Positions 43,311-51,361 of a DNA stretch of 58,284 bases are shown here, in pieces. The stretch is taken from the NCBI GenBank assembly GCA_013816615.1, contig JACDED010000006.1, forward strand, positions 9,807-68,090, in the 5' to 3' direction. The stretch is from Bacteroidota bacterium (lineage in GTDB: Bacteria; Bacteroidota; Bacteroidia; B-17B0; Aurantibacillaceae). Position 1 is the stretch's first letter. Each line of letters starts with the position of its first letter. The position numbers and the translations under genes are program-made. The notes under the pieces are model-generated. The model was not told where the DNA came from. It ran no database searches and saw nothing but the letters and a program-made list of their open reading frames with translations.

Positions 43311-46300
43311 ATGAAACGAATAAGCTTATTGCTGATAATAGTAATTTTTTTTAGTTTAAAGTATACCGCACAATCTACTTTTCCTACAAATGGCGCGCCT
43401 TTCAACATACATAGTATTTACGCTTTTACAAATGCAACTATTTATGTTGATTTTGAGACCTTAATAAAAAAAGGCACACTTTTAATACAGGATGGAAGGA
43501 TCATTGCTGCGGCAGAGAAAGTAGATCTTCCCAAAAATGCTATTGTTTACGATCTCAATGGAAAATTTATTTATCCCTCTTTTATTGATCTTTATTCTGA
43601 TTACGGTATTACTGATTCAAGGCCGGCAGCAGGGCATAATCACGGTACCCCGCAAATGGAAAGTAATGTTAAAGGTGCCTACGGTTGGAATCAAGCCATC
43701 CGATCAGATTATGAAGCGTATAAAGTTTTTTTAGTGAATAAAGAAAAGGCAGAAGAGTTAAAAAAATCAGGCTTTAGTTCAGTATTATCTTTTCGTAGAG
43801 ATGGCATTGTAAGAGGAAGTGGTGTTTTTGTAAACTTAACAGGTAAGAATGAGAACGAAAATATTATTTTAGATAAAGCGGCCGGATTTTATTCTTTCTC
43901 GAAAGGTTCTTCAACACAGGATTACCCGAGTTCTTTAACCGGAAGTATTGCTCTGTTGCGTCAAACCTATTACGATGCTTTATGGTATGCGCAAAATCAA
44001 AATAAAAACGAATACAATATTTCGTTAGACGCATTAAATAAAATTAAAGACCTGCCAGCGATTTTTGAAGCCAATGATAAATACAACGCATTACGTGCAG
44101 CAAAAGTTGGTAAAGAATTTAATATAAAGTATATTATTAAAGCCGGAGGTAATGAATATCAACGTATGAACGATATTCAAAACACACAATTAAAATATAT
44201 TGTGCCTTTAAATTTTCCTGTTGCTTATGATGTGGAAGATCCTTTTGATGCAGAAGCGGTTTCACTGGCAGAATTAAAACATTGGGAACTGGCACCAACC
44301 AATCCTGCCGAGTTTGAAAAAAACGCGATCACTTTTTGTTTAACAGCCGCTGATCTTAAAGATAGAAGTCAGTTTCTTTCTAACCTCAGGAAAGCTGTAA
44401 AATATGGGCTTTCAGAGAAAATGGCTTTAAAAGCTTTAACCGTAAATCCTGCCACGTTTATTAATGTACAGGATAAAGTCGGAAGCTTGAAAAAAGATCT
44501 TTTTGCAAATTTTTTCATAAGCAATAAATCTATTTTTGAAAATGATGCGGTGATCATGCAAAACTGGTCAGGTGGCGAACCAACTATTTTTTCAGATATA
44601 AACGCCCTGGATATTCGCGGCAATTACGTGTTGAATACACCGGGTAAAAATTATAAAATAAAGATCTCTGGCGATCTGCCAACGCCACAAGCTAAGATCA
44701 CAATTGATACTGCGAAAAAGAACTTAAGTTATCACTTCACAAACAATCAAATTTCTTTTAGTTTTTCTTATGATTCAACAAAAACTATTCGTGCAAATGG
44801 TAATTATGATGCTATTTCAAAGAGCTTTGAAGGAAAAGGCCAGTTGGCAAATGGTGATTGGTTCGATTTTAAAATGACTTACGAATCTGCTGTTGATACA
44901 ACAACAAAACCAAAACCAGGCGATAAAAAAACAGATCTTAATTTAGGAAAGGTTATTTATCCTTTCAATGCTTTTGGTGAGCCTTTGCCGGATGAAAAAG
45001 GAATTTTTAAGGAACAATGGAATAAATTTAAGAACCGTTATTCTGCCATCTTAATTAAAAATGCTACTGTGTGGACAAACAATGATGACAGCATATTGGT
45101 TGATCATGATGTGTACATTGTAGAGGGAAAAATTGTACGCATTGCAAAAAACATTGATACGCCAAAAATGGCTTTCGCTAAAATTATTGATGCACAAGGT
45201 AAACATCTAACACCGGGTATTATTGATGAGCACAGCCATATTGCTTTAACCGCAGGTGTTAATGAAGGTGCTCAATCAAGCAGTGCCGAAGTAAGAATGG
45301 GCGATGTTTTAAATCCTGAAGATATAAATATTTACCGCCAGCTTTCAGGTGGTGTTACCACTGCGCAATTACTACATGGTTCTGCAAATCCAATTGGTGG
45401 TCAAAGTGTATTGATAAAATTACGTTGGGGCCACACTGCCGAAGATCTTAAATATGAAAAAGCAGATCCGTTCATCAAATTTGCGTTGGGCGAAAACGTA
45501 AAACAAAGTAACTGGGGCGATCATAATTCTATTCGTTTCCCGCAATCACGTATGGGTGTTGAACAGGTATATAAAGATTATTTTACACGCGCCAAAGAAT
45601 ATGATCTGCAATGGCAATCGTTTTCAAAATTAACACCAAAAAACATTGAAAAAAATAAAGTTGGTACTCCCCGTAAAGATCTTGAGCTGGAAGCTTTAGC
45701 GGAGATCATAAATAAAAAACGTTTTATTACTTGTCATAGTTATGTGCAAAGCGAAATTAATATGCTAATGCATATAGCAGATAGTTTTGGATTTAAAGTA
45801 AATACGTTTACGCATATTTTAGAAGGTTATAAAGTAGCAGATAAAATGAAATTACACGGAGTAAACGCTTCTACATTTTCAGATTGGTGGGCATATAAGA
45901 ACGAAGTGTTAGAAGCAATTCCTTATAACGCTGCTATCTTAACAAAGGTAGGGGTTAACACTGCTATAAATAGTGATGATGCCGAGATGGCTCGTCGTTT
46001 GAACCAGGAGGCTGCAAAATCAATTAAGTATGGTGGTTTAACTGAAGTGGAAGCGTTGAAATTAGTAACTCTGAACCCTGCAAAAATGTTACATATTGAT
46101 GATAAAGTAGGAAGTATTAAAGCTGGTAAGGTGGCAGATCTAGTTTTGTGGACAGATAATCCAATGAGTGTTTATGCAAAAGCAGATAAAACAATTATTG
46201 ATGGCCAGATCTATTTTGACAGGGATGAAGATGTTAAATTAAAAGAATATGTGAAAACAGAAAGAGCAAGAATAATTGCAAAATTATTATTGGAAAAACA

Positions 46301-46400
46301 AAAAGGTGGTAAGGTTGAAAAACTGAAATTAAAGCATGAACGTTTGTATCATTGCAATACAATTGAAGGCGTGGATGAAGAATTAACAGGACATAGATAA
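43311..46400 (+). CDS. Secreted tandem amidohydrolase, first domain degenerate
   Basis: 1029 residues. The signal peptide is KRISLLLIIVIFFSLKYTAQS. Residues about 30-430 form an amidohydrolase-fold domain whose entry motif is FIYPSFIDLYSDYGI, lacking the metal-binding HxH. The second domain from about 580 has HLTPGIIDEHSHIAL (HxH), ITCHSYVQSEINM, FTHILEGYKVADKM and NSDDAEMARRL, a full metal-site set, and ends SIKAGKVADLVLWTDNP. So only the C-terminal half looks catalytic. Related Bacteroidota proteins are thought to be periplasmic amidohydrolases/dipeptidases, but the substrate is unknown. A second amidohydrolase follows after the DUF559 cassette, which appears to split what was one operon. 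Start: ATG at 43311. Confidence 0.87.
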   Translation: MKRISLLLIIVIFFSLKYTAQSTFPTNGAPFNIHSIYAFTNATIYVDFETLIKKGTLLIQDGRIIAAAEKVDLPKNAIVYDLNGKFIYPSFIDLYSDYGITDSRPAAGHNHGTPQMESNVKGAYGWNQAIRSDYEAYKVFLVNKEKAEELKKSGFSSVLSFRRDGIVRGSGVFVNLTGKNENENIILDKAAGFYSFSKGSSTQDYPSSLTGSIALLRQTYYDALWYAQNQNKNEYNISLDALNKIKDLPAIFEANDKYNALRAAKVGKEFNIKYIIKAGGNEYQRMNDIQNTQLKYIVPLNFPVAYDVEDPFDAEAVSLAELKHWELAPTNPAEFEKNAITFCLTAADLKDRSQFLSNLRKAVKYGLSEKMALKALTVNPATFINVQDKVGSLKKDLFANFFISNKSIFENDAVIMQNWSGGEPTIFSDINALDIRGNYVLNTPGKNYKIKISGDLPTPQAKITIDTAKKNLSYHFTNNQISFSFSYDSTKTIRANGNYDAISKSFEGKGQLANGDWFDFKMTYESAVDTTTKPKPGDKKTDLNLGKVIYPFNAFGEPLPDEKGIFKEQWNKFKNRYSAILIKNATVWTNNDDSILVDHDVYIVEGKIVRIAKNIDTPKMAFAKIIDAQGKHLTPGIIDEHSHIALTAGVNEGAQSSSAEVRMGDVLNPEDINIYRQLSGGVTTAQLLHGSANPIGGQSVLIKLRWGHTAEDLKYEKADPFIKFALGENVKQSNWGDHNSIRFPQSRMGVEQVYKDYFTRAKEYDLQWQSFSKLTPKNIEKNKVGTPRKDLELEALAEIINKKRFITCHSYVQSEINMLMHIADSFGFKVNTFTHILEGYKVADKMKLHGVNASTFSDWWAYKNEVLEAIPYNAAILTKVGVNTAINSDDAEMARRLNQEAAKSIKYGGLTEVEALKLVTLNPAKMLHIDDKVGSIKAGKVADLVLWTDNPMSVYAKADKTIIDGQIYFDRDEDVKLKEYVKTERARIIAKLLLEKQKGGKVEKLKLKHERLYHCNTIEGVDEELTGHR

Positions 46401-46411
46401 ATATACAGTCC

Positions 46412-46446
46412 ATTCCCCCTTTGACAAAAGGGGGTTAGGGGGATTA
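46412..46446. repeat. Left inverted repeat of the DUF559 cassette
   Basis: ATTCCCCCTTTGACAAAAGGGGG followed by TTAGGGGGATTAA: a hairpin (CCCCCTTT/AAAGGGGG, loop GACA) plus a G-rich tail. Complementary to the right arm with few mismatches. Confidence 0.85.
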
Positions 46447-46447
46447 A

Positions 46448-46834
46448 ATGCAAACAAAAAGTAACTATAATAAAAACTTAAAGCAGTTGGCCAGGGAGAA
46501 ACGCAACGATTCAACCTTTGGTGAAGTTTTATTGTGGAAAAACTTGTTAAGTAGATCAAAGTTAGGTTTTCAGTTTAATAGACAGTTTCCGTTCGAAAAT
46601 TATATTGTCGATTTTATTTGTAGAAAATTAAGATTGGTTATAGAAGTGGATGGTTATTCTCATAATTTTAAATATGTGGAAGATACAGCAAGAGATGAGA
46701 TGTTGAATAGTTTTGGTTATGAGGTTGTAAGAGTTTCAGAGCACGATGTAAAATATAATTTTGAAAACGTAACAAGAGTAGTTGTTGCGAAAGTTGACGA
46801 ATTAAAATTAAAATATTCACATGATAAAATTTAA
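46448..46834 (+). CDS. DUF559 endonuclease-domain protein (Vsr-like fold)
   Basis: 128 residues. KQLAREKRNDSTFGEVLLWKNL (about 12-33) is the N-terminal family helix with its Glu. FQFNRQFPFENYIVDFICRKLRLVIEVDGYSH (about 41-72) is the core, with Asp55, Glu66 and Asp68 as metal ligands of a PD-(D/E)XK/Vsr-like site. DEMLNSFGYEVVRVSEHDV completes the domain. Biochemical function is not established; similarity to very-short-patch-repair nucleases suggests DNA cleavage or nicking. The start ATG lies two bases after the left inverted repeat and the stop about nine bases before the right one. It overlaps the start of the next amidohydrolase by 14 bases. It separates two functionally related genes, so it is likely an insertion. 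Confidence 0.88.
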   Translation: MQTKSNYNKNLKQLAREKRNDSTFGEVLLWKNLLSRSKLGFQFNRQFPFENYIVDFICRKLRLVIEVDGYSHNFKYVEDTARDEMLNSFGYEVVRVSEHDVKYNFENVTRVVVAKVDELKLKYSHDKI

Positions 46835-48170
46835 AGATAGAATCAATCCCCCTAACCCCCTTCTTCAAGGGGGAATCTCAGTATATTTTAAAATAGCGAT
46901 ACTTCTTTCTATTTTAGGATTTGGTAATGCAAATGCCCAAAAAACATACACGCATATTGCTTTAATAAATGCGACTGCACATATAGGTAACGGAAAAATT
47001 ATTGAGAACAGTATTGTTGTGATCAATAAAAATAAATTAGAAATGGTAAACAGCATTACAGGTATTCGCTTAAATCCAAGCGCGTATGACACAGTAATAG
47101 ATCTTTCAGGAAAACATATTTACCCGGGCCTTATCAATACAAATAATATTTTAGGCTTGCACGATGCTGAGGCGGTAAGAGCTACGCGCGATTTTTCGGA
47201 AGTAGGAAATATTAACCCGCATATTAGAACGCTGATAGCTTACAATACAGATAACATTATTACACCAACTGTAAAAACTAACGGTATTTTATATACGCAA
47301 GCCACCCCGCGTGATGGTTTGATCAGTGGTTCATCTTCTATTATGGCGTTGGAAGGTTGGAACTGGGAAGATGCAGTGCTTAAGGCAGACGATGGAATTC
47401 ATCTTAGTTTTCCAAAAGCTATTACCCGCAAATTTACTGAAGAAGAAGGTTTATCGGTCGCATCAAATAAAAATTATAATACAGAGATAAATTATCTGAA
47501 TAAATTTTTTGATGATGCGCAGGCTTATTGTTTAACTACAAATGCTGCCGAGAAAAACATCCGTTTTGAAGCTATGCGTGGTGTTTTTAACGGTACAGCT
47601 AACTTATACCTTCATGCCGAAAAAGCCAAAGACATAATGAGCGTGATCAATTTTGTGAAAAAATATAACATCAAAAAACCTGTAATTGTGGGTGGAAAAG
47701 AGTCTTATAAGATCACTGCTGCATTAAAGAAAAATAATATTCCGGTGATGTTAAATCGTGTAAATGATCTGCCTGATAATGCAGATGATGGGGTTGATAT
47801 GGTTTTTAGTACACCTTCTTTGTTGCAAAAAGACAGTGTTTTATTTTGTTTGCAGTTAGAAGGTGATATGGAAGCTGCTCAAAGCAGAAACCTACCCTTT
47901 AACGCAGGCATGGCTGTTGCTTATGGCTTAACAAAAGAGGAAGCTTTGGCTAGCATTACATCAAATGCTGCAAAAATTTTGGGAGTAGAAAAAGAAATCG
48001 GAACTTTGGAAGAAGGAAAATTAGCTTCATTAGTGGTGAGCGATGGAGATATTTTAGATATGAAAACAAACAACATTATTTTGGCTTACATTGCCGGAAA
48101 AAATATTGGTCTCACAAATAAACAAACAGAATTGTATTTAAAATACAAAACTAAATATGGTATAAAATAA
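46821..48170 (+). CDS. Secreted amidohydrolase, degenerate metal site, repeat-derived N-terminus
   Basis: 449 residues. The first 20 (MIKFKDRINPPNPLLQGGIS) are read from the end of the DUF559 gene and the right cassette repeat. A normal signal peptide follows (YFKIAILLSILGFGNANAQ) with no in-frame ATG, GTG or TTG of its own before it, so the native start appears lost. The amidohydrolase-fold markers are ITGIRLN, HIYPGLINTNNILGLHD (no HxH), and the C-terminal end AVAYGLTKEEALASITSNAAKILGV, then GTLEEGKLASLVV. With the HxH missing, catalysis is doubtful; it may act with the 1029-residue neighbour. Whether the 20-residue leader still allows export is untested. Confidence 0.82.
   Translation: MIKFKDRINPPNPLLQGGISVYFKIAILLSILGFGNANAQKTYTHIALINATAHIGNGKIIENSIVVINKNKLEMVNSITGIRLNPSAYDTVIDLSGKHIYPGLINTNNILGLHDAEAVRATRDFSEVGNINPHIRTLIAYNTDNIITPTVKTNGILYTQATPRDGLISGSSSIMALEGWNWEDAVLKADDGIHLSFPKAITRKFTEEEGLSVASNKNYNTEINYLNKFFDDAQAYCLTTNAAEKNIRFEAMRGVFNGTANLYLHAEKAKDIMSVINFVKKYNIKKPVIVGGKESYKITAALKKNNIPVMLNRVNDLPDNADDGVDMVFSTPSLLQKDSVLFCLQLEGDMEAAQSRNLPFNAGMAVAYGLTKEEALASITSNAAKILGVEKEIGTLEEGKLASLVVSDGDILDMKTNNIILAYIAGKNIGLTNKQTELYLKYKTKYGIK
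46843..46876. repeat. Right inverted repeat of the DUF559 cassette
   Basis: TCAATCCCCCTAACCCCCTTC then TTCAAGGGGGAAT, the complement of the left arm with only a few differences in loop and edges. It is translated as NPPNPLLQGGI in the downstream amidohydrolase. Confidence 0.85.
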
Positions 48171-48175
48171 TTTTT

Positions 48176-49228
48176 ATGATAGATAATAAGGTAATAGTAG
48201 GGATCTCGCAAGGAGATATAAACGGAATTGGTTTAGAAGTAGTTCTTAAAACTTTAATGGAACCGGGTATTGCAGATATTTGCACGCCTGTATTATTCAG
48301 TTCTCAAAAAACGGTTTCTTATTATAGAAAAGTTTTAGGTTTAGAAGAGTTTAGTTTTAATCCAATGCGCGAATTTTCTCAATTGAATTCGAAAAAAGTA
48401 AATGTATTTGTTTGCTATGAAGAAGAAGTAAATATTGAGATGGGAAAGGCCACAGATGTTGGCGGAAAATATGCTTTAATTTCTTTAGAAAAAGCAACCC
48501 AGGCCTTGGTGGATAAGAGTATTGATGCCCTGGTTACTGCGCCTATCAATAAAAGTAACATACAAGGTGATAATTTTAAATTTGTTGGGCACACTGAATA
48601 CCTTGGTTCAAAATTAGGTGGCGATCCGTTAATGTTCATGTGTTCTGATAACGGTTTGCGTATTGCGGTTGTTACAGGTCATGTGCCTTTAAAAGATGTG
48701 GCTTCAAAATTGAGCATTGATGGAATCTCTAATAAGATCGTTCAATTACACGACTCGTTGATAAAAGATTTTGGTATCCGTAAACCAAAGATCGCCGTTT
48801 TAGGTTTAAACCCTCACGCCGGTGACAATGGTGCAATTGGTAACGAGGATAAAGAGATCATTATTCCGGCAATAGAAAAAACAAAATTAAGTGGCCTTGT
48901 TTACGGCCCTTATTCGGCTGATGGCTTTTTTGGAAACGGCACTTATAAACAATTTGATGCGGTTTTAGCAATGTATCACGACCAGGGTTTGATCCCTTTT
49001 AAAACGATTGCTTTTAACGAAGGCGTGAATTTTACAGCAGGTTTAAATGCAGTACGAACCAGCCCTGATCACGGCACTGGCTATGACATTGCGGGTAAAA
49101 ATAAGGCTAACGAACAATCTTTTAAAAAGGCCTTATATGCAGCAATTGACATTTTTAAGAACAGAAAATTGCATGCCGAAATAACTGAAAATCCATTACA
49201 TATTGGTACTATTAAAAAAGAACGCTAG
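48176..49228 (+). CDS. pdxA: 4-hydroxythreonine-4-phosphate dehydrogenase
   Basis: Oxidises 4-phosphohydroxy-L-threonine in the DXP-dependent pathway to pyridoxal phosphate. 350 residues. Motifs in order are VGISQGDINGIGLEVVLKTL, VTAPINKSNI, FVGHTEYLGSKLG, VAVVTGHVPLKDVA region (here IAVVTGHVPL), GLNPHAGDNGAIG, GPYSADGFFGNGTYKQFDAVLAMYHDQGLIPFK and GVNFTAGLNAVRTSPDHGTGYDIAGK. ATG begins five bases after the amidohydrolase stop, so it is cotranscribed with that gene. It ends in a terminator whose stem includes the last codons. Confidence 0.96.
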   Translation: MIDNKVIVGISQGDINGIGLEVVLKTLMEPGIADICTPVLFSSQKTVSYYRKVLGLEEFSFNPMREFSQLNSKKVNVFVCYEEEVNIEMGKATDVGGKYALISLEKATQALVDKSIDALVTAPINKSNIQGDNFKFVGHTEYLGSKLGGDPLMFMCSDNGLRIAVVTGHVPLKDVASKLSIDGISNKIVQLHDSLIKDFGIRKPKIAVLGLNPHAGDNGAIGNEDKEIIIPAIEKTKLSGLVYGPYSADGFFGNGTYKQFDAVLAMYHDQGLIPFKTIAFNEGVNFTAGLNAVRTSPDHGTGYDIAGKNKANEQSFKKALYAAIDIFKNRKLHAEITENPLHIGTIKKER

Positions 49229-49246
49229 TTTAAAAGCGTTCTTTTT
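49215..49246 (+). terminator. Intrinsic terminator overlapping the pdxA stop
   Basis: AAAAAGAACGC, loop, GCGTTCTTTTT: perfect 11-base stem; its left arm is the last coding codons of pdxA and the loop carries the TAG stop. Confidence 0.8.
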
Positions 49247-49306
49247 CCCCATTTATTTTTTCATTTTTTAAATTTTTAGTTAACATATTTTAACTACCCC
49301 AAAATC

Positions 49307-49335
49307 TTTGGAAACCCTTACCAATGTTATCTTTA
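49307..49335 (+). promoter_or_regulatory. Putative promoter of the moxR-bat operon
   Basis: TTTG at 49307-49310 and TATCTTTA at 49328-49335, spacer 17 bases, slightly short against the usual 19-21. It is 25 bases before the moxR ATG. Confidence 0.4.
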
Positions 49336-49360
49336 CCAGTTATTCTAATAAAATAGATTT

Positions 49361-50350
49361 ATGGTAGATATTAAAGAAATTAACGAACGAATTCAGCAGG
49401 AAAGTGCCTTTGTTGACATGTTAACTGTTGAAATGGATAAAGTTATTATTGGGCAAAAAAGCATGGTAGAACGCCTGCTGATAGGCTTGTTGAGTAATGG
49501 GCACATATTATTGGAAGGTGTACCGGGACTTGCAAAAACCTTAGCCATTAATACATTAGCAACATGCGTTGATGGTCAGTTTAGCCGTATTCAGTTCACC
49601 CCCGATCTTTTACCTGCCGATGTTATCGGTACGCAGATCTATAATCAAAAGCAAGAAGCTTTTTCAATTCGTAAAGGACCAATTTTTGCCAATTTCGTAT
49701 TGGCAGATGAGATCAACCGTGCTCCTGCAAAAGTGCAATCAGCTTTGTTAGAGGCGATGCAGGAAAAGCAGGTAACCATTGGTGATCAAACATTTAAATT
49801 ACCAAACCCGTTTTTAGTTTTAGCAACACAAAACCCTGTTGAGCAGGAGGGAACATACCCATTACCTGAAGCACAAATGGATCGTTTTATGTTGAAAGTA
49901 GTTATTGGTTATCCAACTAAAGAAGACGAACGTAAAATTATTACTTCAAACATTCAGCCGGGTGGTATGCCAAAGGCAAATAAAGTTCTTTCTACAGAGG
50001 CTATTGTTAATGCCCGTGCTGTTGTAAAAGATGTATATATGGATGAGAAGATCGAAAGATATATTGTTGATATAGTGTTCGCTTCCCGTTTTCCTAAAGA
50101 ATATAAATTACAGAAATTTGAAGGCTTAATTTCTTACGGTGGCTCGCCGCGTGCAAGTATTAATTTAGCCCTGGCAGCAAAAGCATACGCTTTTATTAAA
50201 CGCCGTGGTTATGTTATACCTGAAGATGTGCGCGCTATTTGTTTAGATGTGATGCGTCACCGTGTAGGTTTAACTTATGAGGCAGAAGCAGAAAACATCA
50301 CTTCAGAAAATATCATTACTGAAATTTTAAATACAGTTGAAGTACCTTAG
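49361..50350 (+). CDS. MoxR-type AAA+ ATPase
   Basis: 329 residues. AAA+ motifs are Walker A LLEGVPGLAKTLAINTLA (about 50), Walker B FVLADEINRAPAKVQSALLEAMQEKQVTIGD (about 107-137), sensor 1 in FLVLATQNPVEQEGTYPLPEAQMDRF, and the lid region RASINLALAAKAYAFI. MoxR proteins remodel or mature von Willebrand A-domain partners. It opens the Bat operon with DUF58, batA and batB downstream, matching the order in other Bacteroidota. An inverted repeat of AGATTTAC words separates it from the DUF58 gene. Confidence 0.95.
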   Translation: MVDIKEINERIQQESAFVDMLTVEMDKVIIGQKSMVERLLIGLLSNGHILLEGVPGLAKTLAINTLATCVDGQFSRIQFTPDLLPADVIGTQIYNQKQEAFSIRKGPIFANFVLADEINRAPAKVQSALLEAMQEKQVTIGDQTFKLPNPFLVLATQNPVEQEGTYPLPEAQMDRFMLKVVIGYPTKEDERKIITSNIQPGGMPKANKVLSTEAIVNARAVVKDVYMDEKIERYIVDIVFASRFPKEYKLQKFEGLISYGGSPRASINLALAAKAYAFIKRRGYVIPEDVRAICLDVMRHRVGLTYEAEAENITSENIITEILNTVEVP

Positions 50351-50352
50351 AA

Positions 50353-50443
50353 AGATTTACGATTTGGAAATTGACAATTGACGATTTTAAAAAGTTGAAA
50401 TAGTCCAAATTGTAAATTGTAAATAAAATAAATTGTAAATCTA
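50353..50443. repeat. Inverted repeat of ATTGTAAAT/ATTTACAAT words inside the bat operon
   Basis: Left arm 50353-50388 (AGATTTACGATTTGGAAATT, then GACAATTGACGATTTT) pairs with right arm 50406-50443 (CAAATTGTAAATTGTAAATA, then AAATAAATTGTAAATCT). The differences are mostly G/A substitutions that keep G-T pairing in RNA. It is 36 bases or so per arm and fills the moxR-DUF58 gap. Confidence 0.75.
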
Positions 50444-50449
50444 AGTAAA

Positions 50450-51316
50450 GTGGAAACCTCAGAGCTTTTAAAAAAAGTACGCAAGATTGAAATTAAAACC
50501 CGTGGTTTGAGCAATCAGATCTTTTCGGGAGAATATCATAGTGCGTTTAAGGGTCGTGGTATGGCCTTTTCTGAAGTTCGTGAATATACACCTGGCGATG
50601 ATATAAGAACGATCGACTGGAATGTTACCGCAAGATTTAGTACACCATATGTAAAAGTTTTTGAAGAAGAACGTGAGCTAAGCGTTGTATTGGTTGTTGA
50701 TGTTAGCGCCAGTGGTTTATTTGGCACCAACAAACAATACAAACAGGAATTAATTACAGAATTATGTGCTGTAGTTGCATTTTCTGCTTCACAAAATAAT
50801 GATAAAATTGGCGTGATCTTTTTTAGTGATAAGATTGAAAAATTTATTCCGCCAAAAAAAGGTAAATCACATGTACTGCGCATCATTAGAGAGTTATTGG
50901 AGTTTAAGCCAACCGGTTCAAGAACAAATTTAGAGCTGGCATTAAAATATCTCACAAATGTGATCAAGAAAAAAAGTATTGTGTTTTTGATCAGTGATTT
51001 TTATGCTGATTCGGATTATAAAGACGCTTTAAAGATCGCCAACAAAAAGCACGATCTTGTTGCTTTACGTATTGTAGATAAAACCGAAACTGAATTGCCA
51101 AATGTTGGATTGATAAAATTACGCGATAATGAAACCGGTAAGTTGATGTGGGTGGATACAAGCGATAAAACATTCAGAAAACAATTTGCCATTAATTATT
51201 TAAAGTTTGAAGAGGATCTTAAAGACATCTTTAACAGGAGTGGAACTGACGCTACAAAAATCTTTACACACGAAAATTACGTAAAACCATTAATGAACTT
51301 GTTTAAAAACAGATAA
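50450..51316 (+). CDS. DUF58 von Willebrand-type protein of the Bat operon
   Basis: 288 residues, no signal peptide or membrane helix. FSGEYHSAFKGRGMAFSEVREYTPGDDIRTIDWNVTARF is the DUF58 signature. SVVLVVDVSASGLFG holds the MIDAS-like DxSxS motif, and FSASQNNDKIGVIFFSDKIEKFIPPKKGK follows. These proteins are partners of MoxR ATPases in membrane-protein or enzyme maturation. The start is GTG (METSEL), directly after the inverted repeat, in the frame with the best family fit. It is followed by a GCGGAGTCGA repeat and then the BatD-like gene. Confidence 0.92.
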   Translation: METSELLKKVRKIEIKTRGLSNQIFSGEYHSAFKGRGMAFSEVREYTPGDDIRTIDWNVTARFSTPYVKVFEEERELSVVLVVDVSASGLFGTNKQYKQELITELCAVVAFSASQNNDKIGVIFFSDKIEKFIPPKKGKSHVLRIIRELLEFKPTGSRTNLELALKYLTNVIKKKSIVFLISDFYADSDYKDALKIANKKHDLVALRIVDKTETELPNVGLIKLRDNETGKLMWVDTSDKTFRKQFAINYLKFEEDLKDIFNRSGTDATKIFTHENYVKPLMNLFKNR

Positions 51317-51317
51317 T

Positions 51318-51350
51318 ATGTCACCCTGGGCGGAGTCGAAGGGGGCGAAA
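51318..51350. repeat. Extragenic repeat with GCGGAGTCGA core, copy 2
   Basis: TGTCACCCTGGGCGGAGTCGAAGGGGGCG, just after the DUF58 stop. The hairpin CCCT/AGGG encloses GGGCGGAGTCGA. It shares TGTCA and GCGGAGTCGA with the copy at 4151-4184. Confidence 0.6.
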
Positions 51351-51361
51351 CAAAGTAAAAA

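Larger units (their letters stand above)
46411..46877 (+). mobile_element. Candidate DUF559 nuclease-repeat cassette
   Basis: A DUF559 nuclease gene with a palindromic repeat in inverted orientation at each end (46412-46446 and 46843-46876). It lies 11 bases after one amidohydrolase stop and at the very 5' end of the next, whose first codons read through the right arm. No transposase is present; mobility is inferred from architecture. Confidence 0.5.

Noticed and set aside
43169-43408. Track start of the cytochrome c gene at 43408
   Set aside because: It would overlap the divergent amidohydrolase by about 98 bases; MYKGFLHTH at 43168 is the natural start.
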